A stretch of DNA of 64,000 nt, from positions 62,001-126,000 of the forward strand of contig NZ_JAASQS010000011.1 of NCBI RefSeq assembly GCF_011762045.1, in the 5' to 3' direction. Below the pieces are notes generated by a model. The model was not told the origin of the DNA, ran no database searches, and saw only the letters and a program-made list of their open reading frames with translations. The position numbers and the translations under genes were made by a program. Below, one piece after another: positions 8,636 to 17,540 of the stretch. Position 1 is the stretch's first letter. Every line of letters starts with the position of its first letter. Origin of the DNA: Rhizomicrobium electricum. GTDB lineage: Bacteria; Pseudomonadota; Alphaproteobacteria; Micropepsales; Micropepsaceae.

Positions 8636-9652
8636 ATGGCCAGCCAATGGATGAGAATGTTGCCGGTTGCTGCCGTGCTGGCGCTCGTATCGAGCGCCGC
8701 CTGTGCCGAGGATGCCGCGTTCCGGTGGACGTCGTCGGAGCCGGTGATGCTGCCGTCCGCCGACGGCACCTATTCCGTTAAGGATCCCTCCGTGGTGTTC
8801 GCCAGCGGCCGCTACCATGTCTTCTTCACCACCGCCGACGCCAAAGGCTGGCACATCGCCACCAAGAGCTTTACCGATTGGTCGAAGGCGAACGAAGCGT
8901 CGATTACCCTGCTCGACCGTTCCGGAGTCGGCCCCGGTTATCGCGCCGCGCCGCAGGTCTACTACTTCGCACCGCAAAAGCTGTGGTACCTGATCTTCCA
9001 GGGCGGCGATCCGTTCTATTCGACGACTGCGAACATCGACGACCCATTGTCGTGGAGTGCGCCCAAGCCGTTCTTCACGGCGACGCCGGAGGTGATCAAG
9101 GCCCACCACGGCGGCTGGCTCGATTTCTGGAATATTTGCGACGACAAAAAGTGCTACCTGTTCCACACCGGCGACGACGGCCTGTTCTACCGGTCGGAAA
9201 CCGCGATCGACCGTTTTCCCAACGACTTCGGCAACACCACCGTCGTGATGGAAGAAGATCGTGCCGATCTGTTCGAAGCGAGCATGACGTACAAGATCGC
9301 CGGCACCGGTCACTACATCACCATGATTGAGGCGATGGGTCCGAAAGGGCGGTATTTCCGCGCCTGGACGGCCGACCGTCTCGACGGCGACTGGAAGCTT
9401 CTGACCAACGATTTCGCCGGCGCCGGCAATGTCGCGTTCGACGGCAAGCCGTGGTCCGAAGGCGTTTCGCATGGCGAGTTGATCCGCACCGGCATCGATC
9501 AGACCATGACGGTCGATTTCTGCAAGCCGCTGCAGTTTCTCTATCAGGGCTTGCCGCCCGGTTCCGGCGGCGATTATATCAAGCTGCCGTATCGCCTCGG
9601 TCTTCTCACCGCAACGACGCAGCCTCACTTGGGCGGTTGTGGCAAGAAGTAG
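8636..9652 (+). CDS. Exported GH62 alpha-L-arabinofuranosidase
   Basis: 338 aa with a Sec signal peptide (cleavage probably after residues 22-24, SSAACA). The remainder matches the five-bladed GH62 fold: KDPSVV with the likely base Asp50, WLDFWNICDD with the central Asp164, and LFEASMTYKI with the likely acid Glu214. Family knowledge: GH62 enzymes remove arabinose side chains from arabinoxylan. There is no carbohydrate-binding module. It has no adjacent xylanase or transporter; two acetyl-esterase-like hydrolases lie at 51-53 kb. Confidence 0.88.
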   Translation: MASQWMRMLPVAAVLALVSSAACAEDAAFRWTSSEPVMLPSADGTYSVKDPSVVFASGRYHVFFTTADAKGWHIATKSFTDWSKANEASITLLDRSGVGPGYRAAPQVYYFAPQKLWYLIFQGGDPFYSTTANIDDPLSWSAPKPFFTATPEVIKAHHGGWLDFWNICDDKKCYLFHTGDDGLFYRSETAIDRFPNDFGNTTVVMEEDRADLFEASMTYKIAGTGHYITMIEAMGPKGRYFRAWTADRLDGDWKLLTNDFAGAGNVAFDGKPWSEGVSHGELIRTGIDQTMTVDFCKPLQFLYQGLPPGSGGDYIKLPYRLGLLTATTQPHLGGCGKK

Positions 9653-9681
9653 CGTCGATGGCGGGCCGCGGAGGCATTGCC

Positions 9682-10074
9682 ATGCCCGTATTCAAGACCA
9701 CCGATATCGCGCCTTGTGGCCTCAACTGCGGCCGGTGTCACGGCCGGTTTCGCAAGGGCAATCCGTGTCCCGGTTGCCGGTCCAAGACGGCTGCGGCGGC
9801 CCACCTCGCTCTGTGCTCGATGCGCAACTGCACCAAGCGCAAACAGGTGCTGTGCGGCGGCTGCGGCGCATTTCCCTGTGCCCGGCTAAAAAACATCGAC
9901 AAGCGCTACCGCACCAAATACGCCACCCAGCCGATCGACAATCTTCTCTTCATCAAGGCGAACGGCCTCAGGCGCTTCGTCGCCAAGGAAGAAGCCGAGC
10001 ACGTCAGGGGCGGTTGCATCCGCTGCATGCACGGCGGCAAGTTTTTTCCGATCCCGCCGCGCCGCAAGGTGTGA
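9682..10074 (+). CDS. Cysteine-rich DUF3795-type protein
   Basis: 130 aa from the ATG at 9682, chosen because GGAGG at 9670-9674 is well placed; an ATG at 9658 is also in frame. Cysteine clusters CGLNCGRC, CPGC, CSMRNC and CGGC, and a late CIRC, suggest binding of zinc or an iron-sulfur cluster, as in DUF3795 proteins. The family has no established function. It starts 30 nt after the GH62 gene on the same strand, but a shared role is not obvious. Confidence 0.7.
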   Translation: MPVFKTTDIAPCGLNCGRCHGRFRKGNPCPGCRSKTAAAAHLALCSMRNCTKRKQVLCGGCGAFPCARLKNIDKRYRTKYATQPIDNLLFIKANGLRRFVAKEEAEHVRGGCIRCMHGGKFFPIPPRRKV

Positions 10075-10164
10075 CTGGCCCCGCCGGCTATTGGCCCTGG
10101 ACGGGATAGCGCCTTTTCGGGGGGCGGTACGCTATGCTGGTTTGCGGACGAAAGGACTTGCGGC

Positions 10165-10476
10165 ATGACCAAAGATGAATTGAGCGCCTGGGCTGAGGCG
10201 AACGGCTGGCAAATGTCGGGCGAACATCTCAGCCTGATGAAGCCGCGCGCGTTCGACACACCGATCGTCCGCCTGGTGTTGAAGGCCACGGTGGCGAGCC
10301 TGGAAATCAGGAAGCCGAACGGGAAGTGGGAAAAAGTCGCCGGCGCGAGCTATTCCAAGATCGTCCCCGATCCTACCAGCGGCGTTCCCGGAGGCCTCGG
10401 CCTCGACACCATCAACGGCCTTTCAAGCCTGATGGCCGACAACAAAGACCGCCTCGTGTTCGCGAAGTTCAAGTGA
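10165..10476 (+). CDS. Small unknown cytosolic protein
   Basis: 103 aa, with no signal peptide or membrane segment. It begins MTKDELSAWAEANGWQ, a helix often found in small alphaproteobacterial proteins of unknown role. A ribosome-site-like AAAGGA lies 11 nt before the ATG. Composition and codon use match its neighbours, so it is probably a real gene. No function can be assigned. Confidence 0.6.
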   Translation: MTKDELSAWAEANGWQMSGEHLSLMKPRAFDTPIVRLVLKATVASLEIRKPNGKWEKVAGASYSKIVPDPTSGVPGGLGLDTINGLSSLMADNKDRLVFAKFK

Positions 10477-10557
10477 AACCTTACTGATACGTCGTTCCGT
10501 CCGGCCCACCCGCGCCACTCGGTCCAATCAACAGCGGACACCCCCTAAGAAGCCTGT

Positions 10558-11268
10558 TCACCTCGCTGGTTTCACTTTGCGCAGCACTGCGATGGGGTGC
10601 TTGCGGTCCGTCGCGCAGCCAGCACGAGTATCGTCGCAAACGGCATTGTAGAGAAACAGTTGGTTGGCGCGGCGGGCGAAGCCATAGATTTTCCAGGCGT
10701 CAGGCTTGGAAGCATCGCGGTCAACGAACTCATCGCCATCCTCGAACACCATGTCGGTGTAGATTTCATAGTGGAATGTCCGGTCGGAAAAGCGCGCTTT
10801 GCCGTCGCGGTCGAACATGTAGGTTCGTCCCCGTGAATCCGCATACGCACCGACAAGCAGTTTTTCCATCAGGAAGGTCTGTTCATCGCCGATATAGCGA
10901 TAATCCAGCACCGGTCCATCTCCGTCCTTGAAACGGAACCGAACCGTATCTAGTGGGATTAGCGTCTTCTTATGGAATTCGGCCACGTCGACTTGGATCG
11001 AGGGCTTCTGGACATTGAACACAGCCTCGTCGCCTTCATGCCAGTTGTAGCCGAGAGATAGTACCAATCCACGGCCGTCGCGAGAAACCCGAATAGCCTG
11101 CGGTGCCGATCCGCGCCACGCCTGATATGCCTTGTGATGTGATTTGGTCTTCTCCAGCACCGTGAGATAGATCTCGCTCAGGTAATCGCCATCACGCGGG
11201 ACTATGTCACCGGCCTTTGCTGCGACGAATACCAGCGCCACTGCCAATGCCAGCGAAATCGACTTCAT
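10558..11268 (-). CDS. Unknown exported protein
   Basis: 236 aa with a clear N-terminal signal peptide (MKSISLALAVALVFVAAKA). The mature part is rich in charged and aromatic residues, with a pair of cysteines near the C-terminus (CDDTRAGC) that could form a disulfide in the periplasm. No family is recognised. It lies downstream of the Kir-type channel on the same strand, 63 nt away, but its G+C is slightly lower, so it may be an independent insertion. Confidence 0.6.
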   Translation of the reverse strand: MKSISLALAVALVFVAAKAGDIVPRDGDYLSEIYLTVLEKTKSHHKAYQAWRGSAPQAIRVSRDGRGLVLSLGYNWHEGDEAVFNVQKPSIQVDVAEFHKKTLIPLDTVRFRFKDGDGPVLDYRYIGDEQTFLMEKLLVGAYADSRGRTYMFDRDGKARFSDRTFHYEIYTDMVFEDGDEFVDRDASKPDAWKIYGFARRANQLFLYNAVCDDTRAGCATDRKHPIAVLRKVKPAR

Positions 11269-11331
11269 TGCGGCCCCCTCTTCGCCATGATCGGTCCGTG
11301 ATCATACTGCCACTGCGGACGGGCGGAAACC

Positions 11332-12213
11332 TTACTGATCCGTCGACAGGTCCGGCACGGCGTTGTGGAACCGCGTCAGGTCGACCACGCGCCGGCCTTT
11401 GGCATTGAACGACAGGATATCGACGAAGCGGTGCCGCCACAGGATCTGGTGCGGCTTGTAGGAATGGCGGGCGAAGATCGTATCGGCGAGCGTTTCGTCG
11501 GTGCCCGACAACAGAACGATCAACTCGGCCTGCATGGCGCTGAGGCTTTCGGGCGTCTGATTGTGGAACGGGCTTTCCTCGTCGACCTTGTGCATCACGG
11601 TCCAGGAGAGTGCGAACAAGGGCGAGCGCGGGCGCATCAGTTTCAGTTCGCAGAAGCGGCGCATGACGAGGCCTTCGCGCGTCGTCTGCTGAAAGGCGAA
11701 ATTGACCGTGATGTTGGCATCGAGGATCTGGTTGCCGCGCTGGTTGGCGGCGCGGAACATCAGCGTCGGGGCGCCGTCGAAATCGGTGATGACGGCGATG
11801 CGGCTGAACAACACTCGCGCATAGGGGCGCGAAAAACGCGAGAACACCACGCCGGTGATGACCGCGAGGTTCAGGATGCCGAAGAACGCCTCGGCCACCA
11901 CGACGATGTTGGCGTAGATGCTTTTCGGGACCATCACGCTGTAGTTGATCGAGCCGATGGTCTGGACGCTGAACAGGAAGGCGTCCCAGAAATTGCCCGG
12001 CCGCGCATGCTCGATGCCGTTGGGATCGGCCATGTAGGCGAACGCGAACACGACGTTGATCGAGAAGAAGAACAGCGCCACGCCGAGGAAGAACACGCTC
12101 CACGGCACCGTCAGGATGAAATGATAGAAGTCGGTCCAGCGCGACAAATCCTGGCCGATGATGACGGCCATGCGCCGCCGCCGCGACCGGATCCGGGGTG
12201 CACGCTTAGACAT
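11332..12213 (-). CDS. Inward-rectifier (Kir)-type channel with a non-canonical filter
   Basis: 293 aa from the ATG at 12213, which overlaps the DUF971 stop by 8 nt. Order: slide helix (DLSRWTDFYHFILTVPW), first membrane helix (residues about 37-60), pore helix (FWDAFLFSVQT), filter, second membrane helix (about 100-122), then a Kir-type immunoglobulin-like cytoplasmic domain. Aligned to KirBac FSVQTxATIGYG, this protein reads FSVQTIGSINYS: the filter TIGYG becomes SINYS (Ser88-Ser92, DNA 11938-11952). Both glycines are replaced, so potassium selectivity is in doubt. It may be non-selective, closed or a sensor. The fold call is firm; ion selectivity is not. Confidence 0.85.
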   Translation of the reverse strand: MSKRAPRIRSRRRRMAVIIGQDLSRWTDFYHFILTVPWSVFFLGVALFFFSINVVFAFAYMADPNGIEHARPGNFWDAFLFSVQTIGSINYSVMVPKSIYANIVVVAEAFFGILNLAVITGVVFSRFSRPYARVLFSRIAVITDFDGAPTLMFRAANQRGNQILDANITVNFAFQQTTREGLVMRRFCELKLMRPRSPLFALSWTVMHKVDEESPFHNQTPESLSAMQAELIVLLSGTDETLADTIFARHSYKPHQILWRHRFVDILSFNAKGRRVVDLTRFHNAVPDLSTDQ

Positions 12214-12544
12214 CGCGCCCGTGCGCAATGAGATAGGCCAGCCAGCGCGAATCCAGTTCGCGGCCGAGTTCGTTGAGATAGTCCCAGGCGTAAAGGCCGG
12301 TATCGTGGCCGTCGTCGAACACGATCCGCACCGCGTAATTGCCCACCGGCTCGATCGCAGCGATCGTCACGTTCTGTTTGCCTTCGACGGTCTTCTTTTC
12401 CTCCGGCCGGTGACCTTGCACTTCGGCGCTGGGGGATTCGACGCGCAGATATTCGGCCGGCAGGGCGAAGCGGTCGCCGCCGTCGAACGTCACCGTCAGC
12501 GTGCGCTTGTCGGGCGAAAGCCGGATTTCGGTCGGCCACGTCAT
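12206..12544 (-). CDS. DUF971 family protein
   Basis: 112 aa. It has the DUF971 layout: an N-terminal beta domain ([21 protein letters not shown]), a central [23 protein letters not shown] core and a C-terminal helix. Homologues are found alone or fused to iron-sulfur scaffold or ApbC/Mrp-like proteins and are thought to assist Fe-S metabolism; that role is not proved. The start codon overlaps the stop of the upstream trm112 gene as ATGA, implying translational coupling. Confidence 0.88.
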   Translation of the reverse strand: MTWPTEIRLSPDKRTLTVTFDGGDRFALPAEYLRVESPSAEVQGHRPEEKKTVEGKQNVTIAAIEPVGNYAVRIVFDDGHDTGLYAWDYLNELGRELDSRWLAYLIAHGRDV

Positions 12545-12732
12545 CGTTTGGTTCGTTCCTCTTCCGAAAGCTCGCGCGCTTCGTCGGGCCGCATGATCGG
12601 GATGCCGCTGCGGATGGGATAGGCGAGGCCCGCCGCCTTGCTGACGAGTTCCTGCCGTTCGCGGTCGTAGACCAGCGTCGTCTTGGTGATCGGGCAGACC
12701 AGCACGTCGAGGAGTTTCGGATCGGGTTCCAT
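12541..12732 (-). CDS. Trm112 family zinc-ribbon-like protein
   Basis: 63 aa. It matches the Trm112/YcaR family: [25 protein letters not shown], then [19 protein letters not shown]. The family usually activates methyltransferases. Only one cysteine (in LVCP) remains of the metal-binding set found in some members, as is common in proteobacterial forms. It sits six nt after the Lon-N gene and overlaps the DUF971 start by 4 nt. Confidence 0.88.
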   Translation of the reverse strand: MEPDPKLLDVLVCPITKTTLVYDRERQELVSKAAGLAYPIRSGIPIMRPDEARELSEEERTKR

Positions 12733-12738
12733 GCGGGT

Positions 12739-13392
12739 TCAGTTGAGCGACACCGGCCCTTGCGGTCCGGCATTGGCCATTTCCAGAAGCGCGATCAGGG
12801 TGTCGACGCGTTCGGGCCAGCTTGGCGCTTCGAGCAGCGCCTGCTTTTCCGCCGGCTCGAACGGGCACAGCATGGCGAGCGCGTTGATGAGGGTTTCCGG
12901 CGGTGCGCTCATCACGCTTTTCCAGTCGGCCTTGAGATCGCGGCGGGAGAGATAATCCTTCAAGGCGACCAGCAGCCGGTCGCGCGGGAAATCGGCCTCG
13001 TCCGGTTCGGTCAGGTCGTCGGCATAGGGCGTGAAGTCGGGGATGATGCGCCGGTAGGGCGTGTCGGTCTTCAGCTCCTCGGCCACCCGGAAGCGGCAGA
13101 TGCCGGTGAGGGTGATGAGATAGCGCCCGTCCTCGCTCTCGCGGAAGCCGGTGATCCGCCCGATGCAGCCGATGGCCGCCAGCGTCGGCTTCAACGCCTG
13201 TTCCTCGTTCTGGGTCGGCTGGATCATCGCGATCAGCCGGTCGCCCGCCAGCGCCGCATCGACCAGCGCCAGGTAGCGCGGCTCGAACACGTTGAGCGGC
13301 AACTGTCCGCGCGGCAAGAGCAGGACACCCGACAGCGGAAAGACGTTCAGGATTGTCGGCAGATCGTCGAGCGTGTTGTAGGTCCCAGCCAT
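12739..13392 (-). CDS. Lon substrate-binding-domain protein (no protease domain)
   Basis: 217 aa. It corresponds to the N-terminal LON domain only: LNVFPLSGVLLLPRGQLPLNVFEPRYLALVDAAL, then GCIGRITGFRESEDGRYLITLTGICRFRV. No ATPase or protease domain follows, as is normal for this stand-alone alphaproteobacterial family, whose function is not established. The upstream thioredoxin-like gene ends 4 nt away and trm112 starts 6 nt downstream, so the block is clearly cotranscribed. Confidence 0.9.
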   Translation of the reverse strand: MAGTYNTLDDLPTILNVFPLSGVLLLPRGQLPLNVFEPRYLALVDAALAGDRLIAMIQPTQNEEQALKPTLAAIGCIGRITGFRESEDGRYLITLTGICRFRVAEELKTDTPYRRIIPDFTPYADDLTEPDEADFPRDRLLVALKDYLSRRDLKADWKSVMSAPPETLINALAMLCPFEPAEKQALLEAPSWPERVDTLIALLEMANAGPQGPVSLN

Positions 13393-13396
13393 GGCG

Positions 13397-14329
13397 TCAC
13401 GAGAATAAGATGGACGACAGCTTGCGCCTTGCGGCGATGGTGCGGTCGTCGGTTGGCCCCATTGCGTCGAACAACGTCACCAGTTGCTTGCGCGCCGCTT
13501 CCTCGTTCCATTTGCGGTCGCGGCGGACGATATCGAGGAGCTGTTCGATCGCCCCGTCGCGGTCGCCGGCGCCTTCCAGCGCCAAAGCGAGATCATAACG
13601 CGCCTGATGATCGTTGGGATTGGCGGCGAGCTTGGCTTCGAGTTCGCCAGTCTTGCCGACGGCGGCCGCCGCCGTCTCGCGCAGCGTAAGCTCGGCCGTC
13701 ACCGCCCGCACCGCCTCGTCGTTGGCGTGCTCGGGGCTGACGAGGGCCAGCGTCTGCTTGGTGCGCTCGATATCGCCGCCCTTCAGGTAGCAGCGGGCGA
13801 GGCCCGCCACCGCTTTGGGATTGCCCGGTTCGTCCTGCAGCACATGGGCATAGGCCTGCGCCGCCTGGCCGATATCGCCGGCCTCGAAGGCCTGATCGGC
13901 GATGGTGAGCACTTCGGCCGCATGGTCGTGGCCGCCGGCGCCGCCCGCCAGGCCTTGGACGAACTTCTTGATCTGCGCTTCGGGCAGCACTTCGGCGAAG
14001 CCGTCGACCGGCTGTCCGTTCTGGAAGACATAGACGGTCGGAATCGCCTGAATCCGGAGCTGCCGGGCGATCTCGATATTCTCGTCGACATTGACCTTCA
14101 CCAGCTTGACGGCGCCGTTGGCCGCCGCAACGGCCGCTTCCAGGTGCTTGTCCTGTTCTTTGCTCTGGGGCGAGCGCGGCGACCAGAAATCGACGATGAC
14201 CGGCACCTCGCGGCTGGCTTCCAGCACGTCGGCGGCGAAGGTGGCGATCGAGGCTTCCTTAATGTAGGGGCTGGCCGAGCCGTCCTTGCCGTCTTGCTTG
14301 GGAGTGCCGCCGGAACCGAATAAGACCAT
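13397..14329 (-). CDS. Thioredoxin-fold/TPR co-chaperone (YbbN/CnoX-like) lacking active-site cysteines
   Basis: 310 aa from the ATG at 14329; a TTG at 14335 is also in frame. Residues about 25-130 are a thioredoxin domain, with the cis-proline segment AIPTVYVF present. The usual WCGPC-type active site is WSPRSPQS, so both cysteines are serine (Ser53, Ser56). Residues about 140-310 carry TPR-like helices. E. coli CnoX also departs from CxxC and works as a holdase, so a chaperone role without redox chemistry is the best inference. It lies upstream of lonN in the same operon. Confidence 0.88.
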   Translation of the reverse strand: MVLFGSGGTPKQDGKDGSASPYIKEASIATFAADVLEASREVPVIVDFWSPRSPQSKEQDKHLEAAVAAANGAVKLVKVNVDENIEIARQLRIQAIPTVYVFQNGQPVDGFAEVLPEAQIKKFVQGLAGGAGGHDHAAEVLTIADQAFEAGDIGQAAQAYAHVLQDEPGNPKAVAGLARCYLKGGDIERTKQTLALVSPEHANDEAVRAVTAELTLRETAAAAVGKTGELEAKLAANPNDHQARYDLALALEGAGDRDGAIEQLLDIVRRDRKWNEEAARKQLVTLFDAMGPTDDRTIAARRKLSSILFS

Positions 14330-14427
14330 GGTCAAGAACCCTGAATTGCTCCCCCCAACATGGGCTTTGGGCGCCGGAAAGAAAAGGGGGCATGCGGACG
14401 GTCCGGCCGCCGCCGCGGACCGGTAAT

Positions 14428-14952
14428 TTATCCCGTTTTTTCTGGGATTTGGGCGATCACGGGGGTGTGGCCGGTCGCCTTGACGAAGCGGACGAGATCG
14501 GCCGGAGTGATCGACGTGGTGCGGTCGTTGCGCATGGGGTGGAAGTTGAGCGGCGTCTCCTCCAGCATCGCCGCATCGAGCACGGCCGTAACGCGATGGG
14601 CGGTGTCGTTCATCAGGGCGAACGGCGTCACCGATCCCGGTGTGATGCCGAGCGTGGCCTGAAGCAGCTCCGCCGATCCGAACGAGAAGCGCGGGGCATC
14701 GAGCTGCTTGGCCAGCGCCGGCAGATCGACTCGGAGATGCGAGCGCACCACCGCCAGCCAGAGGCCGCCCTTCTTGTCCTTGAGAAAGAGATTCTTGGTG
14801 TGGCAGCCGGTGAGGCGTTCATAGATGCCGGCCGATTCTTCCACCGTGAAAACCGGCGCGTGTTCGATCGTGCTCCAGGTGATTCCGATCTCGCCGAGCA
14901 AATTGTACACCGCGGCTTCGCGCATTTCGGGAACGGGAAGACCTGACGTCAT
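14428..14952 (-). CDS. Prolyl-tRNA editing protein (YbaK/ProX family)
   Basis: 174 aa. It matches the INS/YbaK/ProX superfamily of trans-acting editing enzymes that hydrolyse mischarged alanyl-tRNA(Pro) or related species: IEHAPVFTVEESAGIYERLTG, then CHTKNLFLKDKKGGLWLAVV, the conserved lysine-bearing strand, and LLQATLGITPGSVTPFALMND. Substrate identity cannot be read from sequence with certainty. It stands 98 nt upstream of the thioredoxin-like gene on the same strand. Confidence 0.9.
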   Translation of the reverse strand: MTSGLPVPEMREAAVYNLLGEIGITWSTIEHAPVFTVEESAGIYERLTGCHTKNLFLKDKKGGLWLAVVRSHLRVDLPALAKQLDAPRFSFGSAELLQATLGITPGSVTPFALMNDTAHRVTAVLDAAMLEETPLNFHPMRNDRTTSITPADLVRFVKATGHTPVIAQIPEKTG

Positions 14953-15189
14953 GAACGTGCCTAAAGTGTCATCATTCCGCTGCGTTTTGCGTCAGTTTGC
15001 ATCCCGCAATCAACCGTATTGTTCCAGAATCGTAGTGGTGCGGCCACAGCAGGATTCAAAGCGTCGGCGCGCGCTCGCCGTCAATTGACACTTTCGCAAC
15101 GGTCCCCCTATCTCCGCCCCAGATCGTGGCCGCATTGGAATCGCTGGAATCGCCGGCAGCCGGACACGATTGGCATGCGACGGGGTGAC

Positions 15190-17403
15190 ATGGGTAAAAT
15201 GACCCACTTCAAACAGTATTCTTCTTATCTTCTTTTGTCGGCGGCCTTTGCCGGCGCGGCGTTCGCGCAGCAGGTCGAATCCGTTACCGTGACGGCGCAG
15301 CGGCACGCCGAAGACATCCAAGACGTTCCGATGTCGGTGGCGACGCTCGATACGACGCACGTCGAAGCGATCTTCCAGTCCGGTCAGGACATCAAGGCGA
15401 TCGCCAACCACATTCCGAACGTCTACGCCGAATCCTCCAACGGCCGAGTCGCCCCGCGCTTCTATATCCGCGGCCTCGGCAACACCGATTTCGATCTGGC
15501 GGCATCGCAGCCGGTTTCCATCATCATGGACGACATCGTGATGGAGAACGTGATCCTCAAGTCGTCCCCGATCTACGACGTCGGCGACGTCGAAGTCTCG
15601 CGCGGACCGCAGGGCACGCTGTTCGGCCGCAACACCACCGCGGGCATCATCAAGCTCACGTCCGCCAAGCCGACCCAGGAATTCCAGTCGCGCTTTGCGG
15701 CGTCCTACGGCCAGTACAACACCGCCTCCATCGAAATGGGTGCGGGCGGCGGTCTCACCGACACGCTGTCGGCGCGCATCTCCGGTTTGTGGCAGCACCG
15801 CGACAACTACATCGACAACGCGCATCTCGGCATCAAGGACGCGATGGGCGGCTACGACGAAAAGGCGGCCCGCCTGCAATTGCTGTGGAAGCCCGTCGAC
15901 AAACTGAGCGTGCTCTTGAACGGCCATTTCCGTTCGCTCGACGGCACCGCCGCGATCTTCCGCGCCAACATCACGACCAAGGGCTCGAACAAGCTCAACG
16001 CCAACTACCAGCACGACAAGGTGTGGTTCGACGAAGGCGCCAACAATCCGCAGAAGTACAACAGCATCGGCACTAGCGCCGAAATCAGCTACGACTTCGG
16101 CCCGGTCGTGCTGACCTCGATCACCGGCTACGAATACACCCACGGCTACAGCCGCGGCGACATCGACGGCGGTTACGGTGCCGTCTACAACCCGCCTTAC
16201 GGTCCGGGCTTCATTCCGTTCAATTCGCAGTCCCAGGACGGTCTCGATTACCTGCATCAGTACACGCAGGAAATTCATCTGGCGTCGGCGACCGGCGGAG
16301 CGTGGTTCTGGCAGGTCGGCGGCTTCTGGTTCGATACCGATTACCAGGACACGACGTATCCCTATTACGTCGGACCGACGTCGGTGCGGCAGACCAACAT
16401 CTCCTATGCGCTGTTCGGCCAGACGAGCTATCAGATCACCGACAAGCTGAAGGTGACCGGCGGCTTGCGCTGGACGGCCGATACCAAGGGGATGACGGCC
16501 CACGGCGCGTTGATGGCGCCGATCACCGATCCGGTCCGCAAGAGCGGTTCGAATCTCAGTTGGGACCTTTCGGCCGACTACGCCCTCACCGACAATGTGA
16601 AAGCCTATGCGCGTGTCGCGACGGGCTTCCGGGCGCCTTCGATCCAGGGGCGCAATCTGGCGTTCGGCAACGGCTATTCCTCGGCGCGGTCGGAGACGAT
16701 CGAGTCGTATGAAGCCGGGCTCAAGACCGAGCTCTTCAACAAGAGCCTGCGCCTGAACTTCGACGGCTTCACGTACTACATCCGTCATATGCAGTTCTCG
16801 GCGATCGGCGGCGGCAGCAACTCGGTGCTGCTGGTCAATGCCCGCGCCGGTCAGGCCTATGGCCTCGAAGCGGATGCGGAATGGGCCGCCACCGACAATC
16901 TGACCTTCACCGGTGGCGCCAGCTGGACGCATACCGAGATCAAGGACCCGACTCTCGGCATTGCCCCGTGCGGCGCTCAGGCGGGCATGTCGGCCGCCAG
17001 CCTCAACTGCACGGTGCTCAATCCCTACAATCCGGTCACGGGTATCGCTTCGATCAACGGCAATCCGTTCCCGCAGGCGCCGGATTATCAGCTGTCGCTG
17101 ACGGCCCGGTACGGCTATCCGCTGTCGAACGGCGGCGAGTTGTTCGCCTACACCGACTGGTGGCTGCAGGGCTACACCAACTTCTTCCTCTACAAGTCGA
17201 AGGAGTTCCACACCAACGGCAACTACGAAGGCGGCTTGAAGCTCGGGTATGTCTTCCCCGACAAGCGGTTCCAGGTGGCGGCCTATGCCCGCAACATCAC
17301 CAACACGCCGAACCTTCAGGGTGCGATCGACTTCAACAACCTGACCGGCTTCGTTTCCGATCCGCGCGTGGTCGGCATCGAAATCTCGGCGCACGTCGAA
17401 TAG
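15190..17403 (+). CDS. TonB-dependent outer-membrane receptor 1
   Basis: 737 aa from the ATG at 15190 (other in-frame starts at 15175 and 15199). A signal peptide ends near AAFAGAAFAQQ. The plug domain follows, with a TonB-box-like VESVTVTAQR, the IRGLGNTDFD segment and VEVSRGPQGTLFGRNTTAG, which is characteristic of the iron-complex/outer-membrane receptor family. A 22-strand barrel ends in a typical aromatic-poor terminal strand. The substrate is unknown. No TonB-ExbBD set or transporter is adjacent. Confidence 0.93.
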   Translation: MGKMTHFKQYSSYLLLSAAFAGAAFAQQVESVTVTAQRHAEDIQDVPMSVATLDTTHVEAIFQSGQDIKAIANHIPNVYAESSNGRVAPRFYIRGLGNTDFDLAASQPVSIIMDDIVMENVILKSSPIYDVGDVEVSRGPQGTLFGRNTTAGIIKLTSAKPTQEFQSRFAASYGQYNTASIEMGAGGGLTDTLSARISGLWQHRDNYIDNAHLGIKDAMGGYDEKAARLQLLWKPVDKLSVLLNGHFRSLDGTAAIFRANITTKGSNKLNANYQHDKVWFDEGANNPQKYNSIGTSAEISYDFGPVVLTSITGYEYTHGYSRGDIDGGYGAVYNPPYGPGFIPFNSQSQDGLDYLHQYTQEIHLASATGGAWFWQVGGFWFDTDYQDTTYPYYVGPTSVRQTNISYALFGQTSYQITDKLKVTGGLRWTADTKGMTAHGALMAPITDPVRKSGSNLSWDLSADYALTDNVKAYARVATGFRAPSIQGRNLAFGNGYSSARSETIESYEAGLKTELFNKSLRLNFDGFTYYIRHMQFSAIGGGSNSVLLVNARAGQAYGLEADAEWAATDNLTFTGGASWTHTEIKDPTLGIAPCGAQAGMSAASLNCTVLNPYNPVTGIASINGNPFPQAPDYQLSLTARYGYPLSNGGELFAYTDWWLQGYTNFFLYKSKEFHTNGNYEGGLKLGYVFPDKRFQVAAYARNITNTPNLQGAIDFNNLTGFVSDPRVVGIEISAHVE

Positions 17404-17434
17404 CGCGCGCGCTTTCTTTCTTGTGAATGTGAAA

Positions 17435-17462
17435 ACGGGCGGGCTCTTGCGAGTCCGCCCGT
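17435..17462. terminator. Probable bidirectional terminator between convergent genes
   Basis: The arms 17435-17446 and 17451-17462 pair over 12 bp with one G-U wobble on the plus strand, closing a 4-nt loop. It sits between the TonB receptor (plus) and the urcA-like gene (minus). A short T-run (TTTT) follows on the minus-strand reading, so termination may be stronger in that direction. Confidence 0.65.
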
Positions 17463-17540
17463 AAGTTTATGTGGGCTCAGGAGCGCAACCGGCGGAAGCG
17501 TGATGCGATTGTCCGCCTGGGCTGCGCGGCCGGAAATGAA

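Noticed and set aside
15010..17394. Very long open frame on the minus strand opposite TonB receptor 1
   Set aside because: The plus-strand receptor has signal peptide, plug motif and normal length. The minus frame is repetitive in Arg/Val/Gly, as expected for the shadow of a GC-rich gene.
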